This document shows, piece by piece, positions 54,040 through 62,948 of a DNA stretch of 64,000 nt. The position numbers and the translations under genes were made by a program. The notes beneath the pieces were generated by a model. That model had not been told where the DNA came from, did not search any database, and worked only from the letters and a program-made list of their open reading frames with translations. Each line of letters begins with the position of its first letter. Position 1 is the stretch's first letter. Source of the stretch: Fodinibius roseus (GTDB taxonomy: Bacteria; Bacteroidota; Rhodothermia; Balneolales; Balneolaceae); assembly GCF_900129315.1 (NCBI RefSeq), contig NZ_FQUS01000024.1, positions 1 through 64,000 on the forward strand. The letters run 5' to 3'.

Positions 54040-54501
54040 TTAATTAAGATATAATCGCATTCCCAGCGCCCCGGCAAAATGAAAGCGAAAATACGGGCTG
54101 AAGTCGATGATGGGAGCGAGTTCAAAGAAGGCTTCGAGATCAGAATCCTCGATGGAGTAGACCGTACCTGCCGGTACACGGAGTCCGGTAACAAAATCAT
54201 CACTCACATCGGTCCATAACAGTCGCAAACCGAGTCCATAATAAAGCTGGAAATTATCGATAACCATGTCCCGGTGCTCCAGGACATTCGTGTGCAGGTA
54301 TACTTGTGAGATGTCTTCCCCCAGACTGAAAGAGAGAGCGCCGTCGATAGCCAAGTCCTCACTTATCCAGGCTTTGGCACTTAGCCCCGTGGGATCATTC
54401 AGTATGGCGCCGACGCCAATTCTTGTTTCCTGGGCTAAGGCAGAGTGACTGACAGAGAGCAGAGATCCGCAGAAGAGAAGGATAAGCAGTATCTTTTTCA
54501 T
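54040..54501 (-). CDS. Small outer-membrane beta-barrel protein
   Basis: A 153-aa exported protein from the ATG at 54501, chosen because it opens a standard signal peptide (MKKILLILLFCGSLLSVSHS, then ALAQE). The longer frame from 54570 adds a non-signal stretch. The mature part has alternating aromatic and polar strands (RIGVGAILNDPTGLSAKAWI, AIDGALSFSLGE, FQLYYGLGLRLLWTD, YFRFHFAGALGMRLYLN) and ends with a strand-type C-terminus, as outer-membrane barrels do. Function unknown. Confidence 0.7.
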   Translation of the reverse strand: MKKILLILLFCGSLLSVSHSALAQETRIGVGAILNDPTGLSAKAWISEDLAIDGALSFSLGEDISQVYLHTNVLEHRDMVIDNFQLYYGLGLRLLWTDVSDDFVTGLRVPAGTVYSIEDSDLEAFFELAPIIDFSPYFRFHFAGALGMRLYLN

Positions 54502-54570
54502 GATCGGAAGCGTTATTAGTTCAATGGGTTGGGTGGATAAGAATATTGGTAACGTCACGATAAGTAACAC

Positions 54571-54753
54571 CGCCTTAAGTTAAGAAAATTGAATTTATGG
54601 CCATAATATAATTCGTTTAGCACGCACTTTTTCCCAATTAAAGTAGCAGGCCGTCGATTTGCGCAAGCTTGGAGCGGAGCCGGTTGTTTGCGGTATCGAG
54701 GAAACAGAGGATATATCCACCTGCACGGAAGCCGTGGATGCGGTTGTTTTTGA
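54571..54753 (-). other. Gap with a possible gene remnant
   Basis: On the minus strand, 54745-54640 reads RIHGFRAGGYILCFLDTANN and ends RSKLAQIDGLLL before a stop. It looks like the tail of a protein and lies in a different frame from the kinase that precedes it. Not recognised. Confidence 0.3.
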
Positions 54754-57243
54754 TTACTCCCAGAACTCCTCCAGGAATTTTTCCCATCGCCCGGCGTTGT
54801 CTTCATAAACACGCTTGAGGTCCGAAAGAATAGCTTTAAAATCGTCATCGTCATGCATCGGTTGCCAAACGGGATTTTCAGCGATCCAGGGATAATTTTC
54901 GTACCCGAGGTAGATCGCTTTTCGCAGCCAGTGCAGCGCCTCGGTGCTGTTGCCGTCGACCACACAGTAGGATGCCAGGCGGAAGGCCATTTCACAGTCG
55001 GTTGAAGCGATGGTCAGCAGTTCGTCGGTAATCAGCGCTTCCGCTTTTTCCCGCTCTCCGTTGCGTACATAACACATGGCCAGGGTGGGATAGGTGACCC
55101 GCCGGTTGGGATCGTCCGCAATGACTGATTCTAAAATGGGGATCGCTTTTTCATAGCCGCCCTCGCGGAAGTAGAGATATCCCTCGGTGGTACGAAGCAA
55201 CGAGTGGTCGGGCTCAAGAGTGAGCCCTTTGTTGACTTCCAGCCATGCCAAATCCATCTGTCCCAGGTAGTGGTTCAGCCGGGCCCGCCGGTTATAGATC
55301 TGGGTGGCCGCAGCTGGGTTTTTCTGCAGGGCCCGGCCCAGGAGTCGCAGCGCTTCTCTGTGCAGGCCGTCCAGCTGTATGATGATGCCGGCACCCAGCA
55401 AAACCTCGGAATTGCGGCCGTTATGTTTAAGCAAATACTGAATATCCCGGCGGGCCTGGTCTTTTTCGCCCCGCCACAGGTAGGTGTAGGCCCGCTGTAG
55501 TTTGGCCTCTACATTGTCCGGGTCGAGCTCGAGCGCCCGCTCCAGGTGCCGCTGGGCCTTCATGAAATGAGTAGGTCCCCCCAGCCCGTTGGTCACATAA
55601 TTCAGATGTGTCCGGCCGAGTCCCCCGTGAGCGGCGGCGAAATCCGGGGCCTGGTCAAGGACTTCCTCGAATTTAATCCTTGCTTCCCCGAGATCTTTGG
55701 GATTGTTCGATCCCCACAGAAAACGGGAAAGCAGGGCCTGTGCTTCAAGGTATTGTTCCGACAGATCAATGGAGAGATTATCCAGCGATGTCTTTTCCTG
55801 CCGCCCTTCCAATTTTCCGAGGTTGAAGAGGGTTTCAAAGATCTCGTCGGTCAGTTCGCCCTGCACCTTGACGAGGTCAAAAGAGGGCACCGAAATAGTA
55901 TTGCCCGCCTGTATGGTTTTGGTAGCGATCTCCACCAGTTGCCAGTTGAGCGTAAATCCTTCTTCAGCCGTAAAAAAAGAACCGGTCAGCACGTATTCGG
56001 TCTGCAACCTGTGTCCCGCTTCGATATCGTCAATCGACTGGTCGGAAAGGGATAAAAAGGTACCCGGGGGACGTATGGCCACTGATGCATTTTGGGAAAG
56101 ACGCGTAGCTATGGCATCCGCCATGGCCAGCCCGAAATAACGGTTTCGGTCATTGCCTTCCACCTGTTTAAAGGGCAGTACGGCAATAGAATTTTCCGGG
56201 ATATCTTCATCATCTTTCTGCAGAAAGAATTCGGTGAGCATAGAAAAAACACCGGTACGCTTGTCGTCTTTTTTACCCTTGCCGTCCTGCTGCCGTGGAG
56301 AGGGTGAGGGAAGAAGGGCAGAGCTTTCACCCGGTATCATCCCTTGTTCGAACTCCATACTTTTCATCAGCATCTTGAGGGCCTCGTGCAGCTCGGTAAC
56401 GGATTTAAAGCGATTGGAAGGCTGTTTGTCAAGAGCCTTCAGAATCAAGCTGTTAAGGGTTTCCGGAACTTCCTCCCGGTACACAGTGGGAGCCGTGGGC
56501 TTACCGGACCGTATGGCGTGTATGATGAGTGATTGATCAGTCTGGCGGGACGACAAAAAGGGATGCCGGCCGGTAATAATTTCATAGAGTATGACGCCGA
56601 GGGAAAATATATCGGACTGTTTGCTGCTTCTCAGGGTAACAAACTGCTCCGGGGCCATATAGGCTGTAGTCCCAAAGCGCGAGGATTGAAGCTCTTGTCC
56701 TTCTCCTGCAGTGGTCTTACCATTCGGATCATGGGTGACCGGCAATGTTTCCGGCGACTCCTTTCGTTTTGCCAGCCCGAAATCCAGGATTTTGACCAGT
56801 CCACCGTCGGTCACCATAATATTGGCCGGCTTCAGGTCGCGATGCAGGATTCCTATTTTATGCGCTTCCGCCAGTCCGTCTGCAATCTGGATACTGATGG
56901 AAAGGGCGAACTGCAGGTTCAGCGGACCCTTTTCCAGGAGCTCCTTCAGCGTGCGTCCCGGCACATACTGCATGACGATATAGGGACGTTTTTCATATTC
57001 CCCTACCTCATAAATGGCACTGATATTGGGATGCTGGATAGCGGAGGCAATACGGGCTTCTTCGAGTATGCGTTTCCTGATATGTTTTTCGGCAGCACGC
57101 CTGGGGTGTACAATCTTTATGACTACAGGACGCATCAGCCTGGTATCTGTAGCGTAATAAACCGTGCCGTGCTGGCCCGATCCCAATTCATACTTGATAT
57201 CGTAATGATGGATCCTTTCCATATGGTTATCTTGGTTTGACAT
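54754..57243 (-). CDS. Ser/Thr protein kinase with TPR domain
   Basis: An 829-aa Hanks-type kinase. The kinase domain (about 13-285) has the Gly loop ELGSGQHGTVYYA, Lys43 in VVIKIVHP, catalytic HRDLKPAN (134-141), DFG at 154-156 and MAPEQF. Near 355-500 follows a FlgO/adenylate-cyclase-associated type module (IAVLPFKQVEGNDRNRYFGL, ADAIATRL, ELTDEIFETL). The C-terminal third holds TPR repeats (HLERALELDPDNVEAKLQRA, GLTLEPDHSLLRTTEGYLYF, GGYEKAIPILESVIADDPNR). There is no clear membrane helix. Such proteins are common in Balneolota and Rhodothermota; the targets are unknown. The plus strand also has long open frames here, with no independent support. Confidence 0.9.
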   Translation of the reverse strand: MSNQDNHMERIHHYDIKYELGSGQHGTVYYATDTRLMRPVVIKIVHPRRAAEKHIRKRILEEARIASAIQHPNISAIYEVGEYEKRPYIVMQYVPGRTLKELLEKGPLNLQFALSISIQIADGLAEAHKIGILHRDLKPANIMVTDGGLVKILDFGLAKRKESPETLPVTHDPNGKTTAGEGQELQSSRFGTTAYMAPEQFVTLRSSKQSDIFSLGVILYEIITGRHPFLSSRQTDQSLIIHAIRSGKPTAPTVYREEVPETLNSLILKALDKQPSNRFKSVTELHEALKMLMKSMEFEQGMIPGESSALLPSPSPRQQDGKGKKDDKRTGVFSMLTEFFLQKDDEDIPENSIAVLPFKQVEGNDRNRYFGLAMADAIATRLSQNASVAIRPPGTFLSLSDQSIDDIEAGHRLQTEYVLTGSFFTAEEGFTLNWQLVEIATKTIQAGNTISVPSFDLVKVQGELTDEIFETLFNLGKLEGRQEKTSLDNLSIDLSEQYLEAQALLSRFLWGSNNPKDLGEARIKFEEVLDQAPDFAAAHGGLGRTHLNYVTNGLGGPTHFMKAQRHLERALELDPDNVEAKLQRAYTYLWRGEKDQARRDIQYLLKHNGRNSEVLLGAGIIIQLDGLHREALRLLGRALQKNPAAATQIYNRRARLNHYLGQMDLAWLEVNKGLTLEPDHSLLRTTEGYLYFREGGYEKAIPILESVIADDPNRRVTYPTLAMCYVRNGEREKAEALITDELLTIASTDCEMAFRLASYCVVDGNSTEALHWLRKAIYLGYENYPWIAENPVWQPMHDDDDFKAILSDLKRVYEDNAGRWEKFLEEFWE

Positions 57244-57290
57244 AGATGGATAAAGTTACAGACAAACGCAATCAACTTCTAACTCCTATT

Positions 57291-57410
57291 TCTCTCCCTG
57301 AATGCCGGGGTTTTGAAATGGGCCCGGTACAATTATAGGCTACAGGTGAGGATGTTGAAATGCAAAAATGCAGCATGTTGGCAAAACAGCGGTTTTCAAA
57401 GCCCTCTTTT
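57291..57410 (-). repeat. Dispersed 140-bp intergenic repeat, copy E
   Basis: Minus-strand copy reading AAAAGAGGGCTTTGAAAACC, CTGTTTTGCC, GCATTTTTGCATTTCAACAT, CCTC, then CATTTCAAAACCCCGG. The far end is less well kept than in C and D. It sits in the gap between the divergent kinase and esterase-like genes. Confidence 0.65.
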
Positions 57411-57527
57411 ATAAGGCCTGACCAATACCGCAAGATATTTTACATCTGTATTTACACTAAAGAACGCTAACTGTTATATTCCGTACCTATAATAGTTAGA
57501 TATCCTATTAAGCTGCAGAGGAATGTA

Positions 57528-58241
57528 ATGAACAAAAAGGTGAAAAAATGGCGTAGTCCCAGCCTTGGCAAAGATATGGAGTTGGTTATTTATGGATCGT
57601 CCGGGACCCCGGTTCTCGGCCTGCCCACCAGGGGAGCTTCCTGCCATCAATGGGGAGAGTTCGGGATGGTGGATGCCATTTCATATCAAATTGAAAATGG
57701 GTTTAACCAGCTCTTTTGTGTTTCTTCAAATGACGGGGAGAGTTTTTTAAATACAACGACCCCTCCCGCCAGGCGGCTGGTTCGCCACCATCAGTATGAA
57801 TTGTATCTGGTGGAAGAAGTAGTGCCTTATATCAAAGATCAGAACCCTATCGATTATTTGATTGTCGCCGGCACCGATTTGGGAGGATATCATGCACTTA
57901 ACACAGCGCTGAAACATCCTTCTGCTTTCGATAAAGCTATCGGTATAAGCGGCATTTATGATATTAAAGGTTTTATGGATGGCTATTACGAAGACGATGT
58001 GTATTACAATAATCCTACAGATTATATTCCCAATATAAGCCGGCAGTCGTTGCTTAATAAGATACGGAATATTGATTTCAGGCTGGTCAGTTACGATCAC
58101 GATCCGCGCATAGATTACGCTCGTCGCATGAGTAATGTACTTCGCATGAAGTTTATCAGGCACGAGCTGGATATTTGGGATAACAATACCAGTCGCGAAT
58201 GGCAACAGTGGCAGCAAATGCTTAAAACTCACATTATTTAA
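57528..58241 (+). CDS. Esterase-like alpha/beta hydrolase with Asp at the nucleophile site
   Basis: A 237-aa cytoplasmic protein of the putative esterase (Esterase D-like) family. It opens KKWRSPSLGKDMELVIYGSS, with GTPVLGLPTRGAS as the oxyanion strand. The nucleophile elbow, normally GxSxGG, reads GTDLGGYHA, with D117 in place of Ser. The His side reads RHELDIWDNNTSREWQQW. Asp nucleophiles occur in haloalkane dehalogenases and epoxide hydrolases but not in this family, so the protein may be inactive, structural or chemically changed. It ends 7 bp before the biotin carboxylase gene. Confidence 0.75.
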   Translation: MNKKVKKWRSPSLGKDMELVIYGSSGTPVLGLPTRGASCHQWGEFGMVDAISYQIENGFNQLFCVSSNDGESFLNTTTPPARRLVRHHQYELYLVEEVVPYIKDQNPIDYLIVAGTDLGGYHALNTALKHPSAFDKAIGISGIYDIKGFMDGYYEDDVYYNNPTDYIPNISRQSLLNKIRNIDFRLVSYDHDPRIDYARRMSNVLRMKFIRHELDIWDNNTSREWQQWQQMLKTHII

Positions 58242-58248
58242 CGAATTT

Positions 58249-59754
58249 ATGCCGGATATAACCAAGATTTTAATTGCTAATCGCGGGGAAATCGCTTCGC
58301 GGGTTATTCGAACGTGCAGGGAATTGGGTAAACAGACGGTAGCGGTCTATTCCACCCCCGACGCGGATGCCCCTCACGTACAGCAGGCCGACGAATCGGT
58401 ACATGTGGGGCCCGCCGCCTCTTCCGAAAGTTACCTGGTGATTGACAATATCATTCAGGCTGCCCGGCAAACGGGGGCCGATGCCATCCATCCCGGTTAT
58501 GGGTTTTTAAGCGAGAATGCCGATTTCTCACAGCAATGCCGGGAGGAGGGCATCCTCTTTATCGGTCCGGGTCCGGAGGCCATCCGTACGATGGGGGATA
58601 AAACAGCGGCCCGCGAATTAATGAGCAAAGCCGGGGTTCCTTTTCCTCCCGGAACCCGAAAAGAGTTACAAGAGATCGGAGAAGCGAAGAAGGTTGCCGA
58701 TGAGATTGGCTACCCCGTACTCGTAAAGGCAGCGGCCGGCGGTGGAGGAAAAGGAATGAGAATTGTAGAGACTGAGGAGGAGTTCGAAGCGGCCATAAAG
58801 GCGGCGAAATCGGAAGCCCGCAACGCCTTCGGCGACGACCGCGTGTATATTGAAAAGTACCTGGTGCAGCCGCGGCATGTGGAGTTTCAGATTATGGCCG
58901 ATGAACACGGAAATACCGTGCATATTTTTGACCGGGAATGCTCTATCCAGCGCCGGCATCAAAAGGTCATAGAGGAAGCTCCTTGTTCGATGTTGACCCC
59001 GGATTTGCGTTCTGAAATGGCGGAAGCGGCCATTTCCGCGGCGCGGGCGGTCGATTATGTGGGGGCCGGAACGATCGAATTCCTGGTGGATGCCGACCGA
59101 AAATTTTATTTTTTAGAGATGAATACCCGCCTGCAGGTAGAACACCCGGTTACGGAGCTGATTACGGGCCTGGACCTGGTGGCAATGCAGATCCTGGTGG
59201 CGGAAGGCAAAGCGTTGCCCTTTAAGCAGGAGGATATCCGGATGGAGGGACATGCCGTTGAATGCCGTATCTACGCGGAGGATCCCCGCGAACATTTCTT
59301 GCCCAGTACCGGAACACTGACCAAGCATCGCATTCCTTCGGGTAATGGCATCCGCGTGGATGCCGGGATTGAAGAGGGACAGGCGGTTACGATCAGCTAC
59401 GATCCGATGATATCCAAGCTATGCGCATATGGGCAGAATCGTGATCACGCAATCCGGCGGATGCTCCGCGCCCTGGATGAGTATGAGATTGCGGGGTGCC
59501 GGACCACCATCCCGTTTTGCAAATATGTGTTAACCCACCCGGCCTTTGCAGCGGGGGATTACGACACGCATTTTGTTCCCGACCACTTTAGTGCCGAAAA
59601 GCTGGATGCCGCACACGGCAGCAAGGTTGAAATACAGGCCCTGGCCGCCTCACTGCTAAAAAAACGTGCCGGCCCGGCTAATGAGGACACTGCTCAGTCA
59701 AAACCGGGGAATCCCGGTACCGCTTGTTCCGAATGGTGGCAGCGCCGGTCATAG
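58249..59754 (+). CDS. accC: Biotin carboxylase subunit
   Basis: A 501-aa ATP-grasp enzyme that carboxylates the biotin of a carrier protein. Clear landmarks are KILIANRGEIASRVIRTCRE (6-25), ADAIHPGYGFLSENADF, the Gly-rich ATP lid KAAAGGGGKGMRIVE, EKYLVQPRHVEFQIMAD, FDRECSIQRRHQKVIEEAP and EMNTRLQVEHPVTELITG. The C-terminus runs about 40 residues past the usual end (Lys/Ala-rich). No biotin carrier or carboxyltransferase gene is nearby, so it may belong to acetyl-CoA carboxylase or to an acyl-CoA carboxylase encoded elsewhere. Possibly co-transcribed with the esterase-like gene. Confidence 0.9.
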   Translation: MPDITKILIANRGEIASRVIRTCRELGKQTVAVYSTPDADAPHVQQADESVHVGPAASSESYLVIDNIIQAARQTGADAIHPGYGFLSENADFSQQCREEGILFIGPGPEAIRTMGDKTAARELMSKAGVPFPPGTRKELQEIGEAKKVADEIGYPVLVKAAAGGGGKGMRIVETEEEFEAAIKAAKSEARNAFGDDRVYIEKYLVQPRHVEFQIMADEHGNTVHIFDRECSIQRRHQKVIEEAPCSMLTPDLRSEMAEAAISAARAVDYVGAGTIEFLVDADRKFYFLEMNTRLQVEHPVTELITGLDLVAMQILVAEGKALPFKQEDIRMEGHAVECRIYAEDPREHFLPSTGTLTKHRIPSGNGIRVDAGIEEGQAVTISYDPMISKLCAYGQNRDHAIRRMLRALDEYEIAGCRTTIPFCKYVLTHPAFAAGDYDTHFVPDHFSAEKLDAAHGSKVEIQALAASLLKKRAGPANEDTAQSKPGNPGTACSEWWQRRS

Positions 59755-59999
59755 TTTTAGTGCTACTGTCCGGTCGCCCGCTGAAGGGCATGCCGGCCAC
59801 CTGTTGGTACGGATGAGGGGACCCAGATCGGGCAAAGCCTCATGAAGGAGTATCGGATTGGATCGCATGGAAGCGGCAGGAAATGACCGATGAGAAATAT
59901 CAAACAAGAAAGAACAGATTGAACCGTTAGCGGATCTGGAAAGGCTAACGCTCTTAGCCGGACTGATCGTTAAAAAGGGTAATTATTAAAATATTTACT

Positions 60000-60938
60000 A
60001 TGGAAGAAAACAAACAAAAGCTTTTCAGCCAGCTTAAGGACCTGGATACCGAACAGCGTAATACGAATACGCGGGAAATAGACGTGGCTGATTCCCTCGA
60101 AATTGCCCGGCTGATTAATGCCGAGGACCAGAAGGTGGCCGGGCAGGTGGAAAAGAAGCTGCCTGCGATCGCCAGGGCCATTGATTTGATCAAGGAGGCT
60201 TTTGACCAGGGGGGACGGCTTATATATGCCGGGGCCGGGACCAGCGGACGGCTGGGAATCCTCGATGCCGTCGAGTGCCCCCCCACCTTTGGTACGGATC
60301 CCGGCCAGGTGATCGGGTTGATTGCCGGGGGAAAAGAGGCCGTCTTCAGATCTCAGGAGCGGGCCGAAGACTATGAATCCAACGGTCGGGAGGCGCTGCG
60401 CGACGTTGATCTGAATTCCAGGGATATCGTATGCGGAATAGCAGCCAGCGGCCGCACGCCTTATGTGCACGGCGCTCTCAAAGAAGCAAAAGAGACGGGA
60501 TGCCACACCTTGTTTGTGACGACCGTCCCCGCCTCCCAGATTACCATAGACGTGGATGTGATGATCGATATTCCTGTGGGACCGGAAGTAATCATGGGGA
60601 GCACCCGCATGAAAAGCGGGACGGCCCAAAAAATGGTCCTGAATATGCTCACAACCGGAGCCATGATTCGCAAAGGTAAAGTATATGAAAATGTGATGGT
60701 GGACCTGCAGCTTGCGAACCAGAAGCTTGAGGAGCGATCCAAGCGAATTGTTATGATGTTTACCGGGGTAGATTACGAACAGGCCGGCGAGTGGCTTGAA
60801 AAAGCCGGGGGACATGTTAAGACGGCTCTCGTCATGATCCTGGCCGGGATGGAACGGGGGGAGGCGGAGCAGCAACTACAGGAAAACAATGGGTTTATCC
60901 GCAAGGTACTGCAGGAAAGGACTATGAAGTCCGAATGA
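60000..60938 (+). CDS. murQ: N-acetylmuramic acid 6-phosphate etherase
   Basis: A 312-aa SIS-domain enzyme that cleaves the lactyl ether of MurNAc-6-phosphate to give GlcNAc-6-phosphate and lactate in cell-wall recycling. The hallmark sequences are intact: GGRLIYAGAGTSGRLGILDA followed by ECPPTFG, GLIAGGKEAVFRSQERAEDY, VCGIAASGRTPYVHGALKEA and GPEVIMGSTRMKSGTAQKMV. The length is typical. Its start codon follows an AT-rich leader, and its last codons overlap the plsC start by four bases. With nagB in the window it could contribute to amino-sugar recycling, though the two genes are 33 kb apart. Confidence 0.95.
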   Translation: MEENKQKLFSQLKDLDTEQRNTNTREIDVADSLEIARLINAEDQKVAGQVEKKLPAIARAIDLIKEAFDQGGRLIYAGAGTSGRLGILDAVECPPTFGTDPGQVIGLIAGGKEAVFRSQERAEDYESNGREALRDVDLNSRDIVCGIAASGRTPYVHGALKEAKETGCHTLFVTTVPASQITIDVDVMIDIPVGPEVIMGSTRMKSGTAQKMVLNMLTTGAMIRKGKVYENVMVDLQLANQKLEERSKRIVMMFTGVDYEQAGEWLEKAGGHVKTALVMILAGMERGEAEQQLQENNGFIRKVLQERTMKSE

Positions 60939-61654
60939 TGAAGACCATTTCCAGTATCATCATATGGATCTACTGGGCTGTATGTATTATCAGCTTCTTT
61001 GTGATCGTTTCGGTACTTTATCTCCTTACGTTCCCGTTTGACCGGTTTCATACGATCTCCAACAGATCGCTCAAAGGACTGGCCTGGATCATGATGAAGG
61101 CCAACCCCGGCTGGTCGATAGCCATCAGGGGGGCTGATCTGCTAAAGATATCACAGCCGACCATTGTTGTTTCCAATCACCAGAGCTTTTTAGATCTGCC
61201 CCTGTTATATATGCTGCCGTGGACGATGAAATGGGTCGCAAAGAGAAGCATGTTCCGTATACCCATCTTCGGCTGGATGATATTTATGACCGGCCAGTTG
61301 CCCATTGACCGCAGAAGCATGAGATCTGCCAAGAAGCTGGATGCCCTGGTGGCGCCGGTTAAGGCTGGTATTCCCGCCATGATCTTTCCCGAAGGCACCC
61401 GAACCAGGACGGGGGAGATTCAGGAATTTAAAAACGGTGCATTTAAACTGGCCCGGAAATATAATTTTAACATCCTGCCTGTCGTTTTGAAAGGGGGACA
61501 TGAGGCCATGCCCCGGGGAGCCTGGAGGGTTGCTCGCAAGCAGCGTTTTGTAATTTCTGTGCTGGATCCGGTCGACCTTCAACAATTCAAGTCCCTGACC
61601 GAATCAAAGGATGCTGTTTTTTCGTTAATGAAAGAGGAATTGGAATCATTATGA
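60935..61654 (+). CDS. plsC: 1-acyl-sn-glycerol-3-phosphate acyltransferase
   Basis: A 239-aa membrane-bound acyltransferase that adds the second fatty acid in phospholipid synthesis. One strong N-terminal helix (about 5-30) is followed by the catalytic HX4D motif in VVSNHQSFLDLPLLY, the glycerol-phosphate region GQLPIDRRSM and the acceptor motif FPEGTRTRTGEIQEFKNGAF. The overlap with murQ (ATGA) shows translational coupling, although the two pathways are not obviously linked. Confidence 0.93.
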   Translation: MMKTISSIIIWIYWAVCIISFFVIVSVLYLLTFPFDRFHTISNRSLKGLAWIMMKANPGWSIAIRGADLLKISQPTIVVSNHQSFLDLPLLYMLPWTMKWVAKRSMFRIPIFGWMIFMTGQLPIDRRSMRSAKKLDALVAPVKAGIPAMIFPEGTRTRTGEIQEFKNGAFKLARKYNFNILPVVLKGGHEAMPRGAWRVARKQRFVISVLDPVDLQQFKSLTESKDAVFSLMKEELESL

Positions 61655-61762
61655 ACGTTGCTTAAAAGCAGGATGCCGGTTTCTACCGGTGAGCGGTGTA
61701 TTTTTAGGAGGCTTGCAGCAGTGTCCTCATTTTAATTCGGGTTTCACTTTAAAAATTCTCTT

Positions 61763-62455
61763 TTGGCTGACAGCTCCAAATATAATCTCCGGGAAGATTC
61801 GCAGTACAGGATTCGCATGCTGTCTGCAATCATCGTCGCCCAGCTTATCATCCTGGCATTCGTCAAGTTTTGGCCCGCGGAGGCTACGCGCAACCAGTCA
61901 CTAAGCGAGCGTGATTTTTCGGAGAATGTTGTCATGCTCGAAGACGCTGTGATGACCCGCCAGGTCAGCGGTCCGCCCCCGCCCCCCAGGCCGACCGCTC
62001 CTATCCCGGAACCCACGGATGAAATCATCGAAGAAGAGATTACCGAGCTTGATGATATCCAGTTTTCAGAAAATGCCGACCCGCTGTCCGAATCGACTAT
62101 CGGTGATCAGGGCAGGGACGAGGGACCGGTTGCGGGCAGCCCCGATCAACCGCCGCGAATTATTCGAATTGTAGAGCCGCCGACGCCCGAAGCGGCACAG
62201 CGAGCGAACATCAAAGCAGAAATCACGGTAAATTTTCTGGTGGGTACCGACGGAAGGGTAGAGGAGGCCACTATTGAACAAATTCGTCTTTATGAGGGAC
62301 CTGATTCCCGTGACTTCACAATCGTTGATACCATTAATTACGGACTTACCGAAGTGACCCTCGATGCCGCCCTGCAATGGAAATTTCAGCCGGCCCGGAA
62401 TAATGGTCAGCCGGTACGTACCTATTCGAAGCAGATTTTCACCTTTGGATTTTAA
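61763..62455 (+). CDS. TonB-like energy transducer
   Basis: A 230-aa protein starting at a TTG. One membrane helix near the N-terminus (MLSAIIVAQLIILAFVKFWP, about 19-38) is followed by a Pro-rich stretch (SGPPPPPRPTAPIPEPTDE) and an acidic linker that cross the periplasm. The C-terminal 90 residues are a TonB_C domain (IKAEITVNFLVGTDGRVEEA to LQWKFQPARNNGQPV and a final TFGF). It could energise SusC transporters such as those in this window. No exbB/exbD lies beside it. Confidence 0.85.
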   Translation: MADSSKYNLREDSQYRIRMLSAIIVAQLIILAFVKFWPAEATRNQSLSERDFSENVVMLEDAVMTRQVSGPPPPPRPTAPIPEPTDEIIEEEITELDDIQFSENADPLSESTIGDQGRDEGPVAGSPDQPPRIIRIVEPPTPEAAQRANIKAEITVNFLVGTDGRVEEATIEQIRLYEGPDSRDFTIVDTINYGLTEVTLDAALQWKFQPARNNGQPVRTYSKQIFTFGF

Positions 62456-62489
62456 ATGGATCCCCGGATGGTGCAAATGTCGAATTAAC

Positions 62490-62521
62490 ATTGCATGCCC
62501 CTGAAAATTAGCCTATATTTG
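62490..62521 (+). promoter_or_regulatory. Bacteroidota-type promoter of the tRNA-Ser gene
   Basis: A TTG at 62491-62493 (minus-33 element, ATTG against TTTG) is followed 20 bp later by TATATTTG (62514-62521), an exact match to the minus-7 consensus TAnnTTTG. The tRNA begins 11 bp after it, the right distance for a transcription start just upstream. Confidence 0.7.
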
Positions 62522-62531
62522 CCACTTCTTT

Positions 62532-62619
62532 GGAGGGGTGGCCGAGCGGTCGAAGGCGCACGCTTGGAAAGCGTGTGTATCCCAACCGGATACCGGGGGT
62601 TCGAATCCCCCTCCCTCCG
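62532..62619 (+). tRNA. tRNA-Ser (anticodon GGA)
   Basis: An 88-nt class II tRNA. Acceptor arm GGAGGGG (62532-62538) pairs with TCCCTCC (62612-62618) with one G-U. The D arm GCCGAGCGGTCGAAGGC has the typical Ser form. The anticodon stem-loop is CACGC-TTGGAAA-GCGTG, anticodon GGA. A long variable arm follows, and then the T arm GGGGG-TTCGAAT-CCCCC. The discriminator is G, as in bacterial tRNA-Ser. CCA is not encoded. Confidence 0.95.
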
Positions 62620-62948
62620 CTTTTAAGGCCGTACTGCCTGCGATTGGTGGTCTTTGGTTGTCCGCTGAACCGGACACATCACTTAAGTAATTCTTACGTC
62701 GGACAAAAACAGGGTGATTTCGGCAATCGATTAAGTACCGGTTAAGTCCGGCTTAGTTGTCGATATAATCGAGGGCAGATCCGGGCATAGGTTTTCGGCA
62801 AGGCTGATACTTCCTTTCTTTTTCTTTTTTTCTTAATCATTTATTCCCATATTGGCAATCGTGAGTGGATAAATACCGGGTCATATCCGGTTATCATTCA
62901 CACGTTATTCTACCGTACACTCTCATTTAAAACCTGATCGTATTTGCC
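62620..62948. other. 329-bp gap between tRNA-Ser and the TrpB-like gene
   Basis: No gene seen. A small hairpin TGTCCG...CGGACA about 40 bp after the tRNA could help termination. The second half is AT-rich with a pyrimidine run (TTCCTTTCTTTTTCTTTTTT, about 62811-62830), likely the promoter region of the next gene. No Trp-rich leader peptide was found. Confidence 0.45.

Noticed and set aside
56533-57240. 235-codon plus-strand frame opposite the kinase
   Set aside because: It overlaps the kinase catalytic domain, where HRD and DFG motifs fix the coding strand. No family match.
62532-62619. tRNA-Ser as an attachment site for an integrated element
   Set aside because: No copy of the tRNA 3' end and no integrase gene were found nearby; flanking genes are ordinary.
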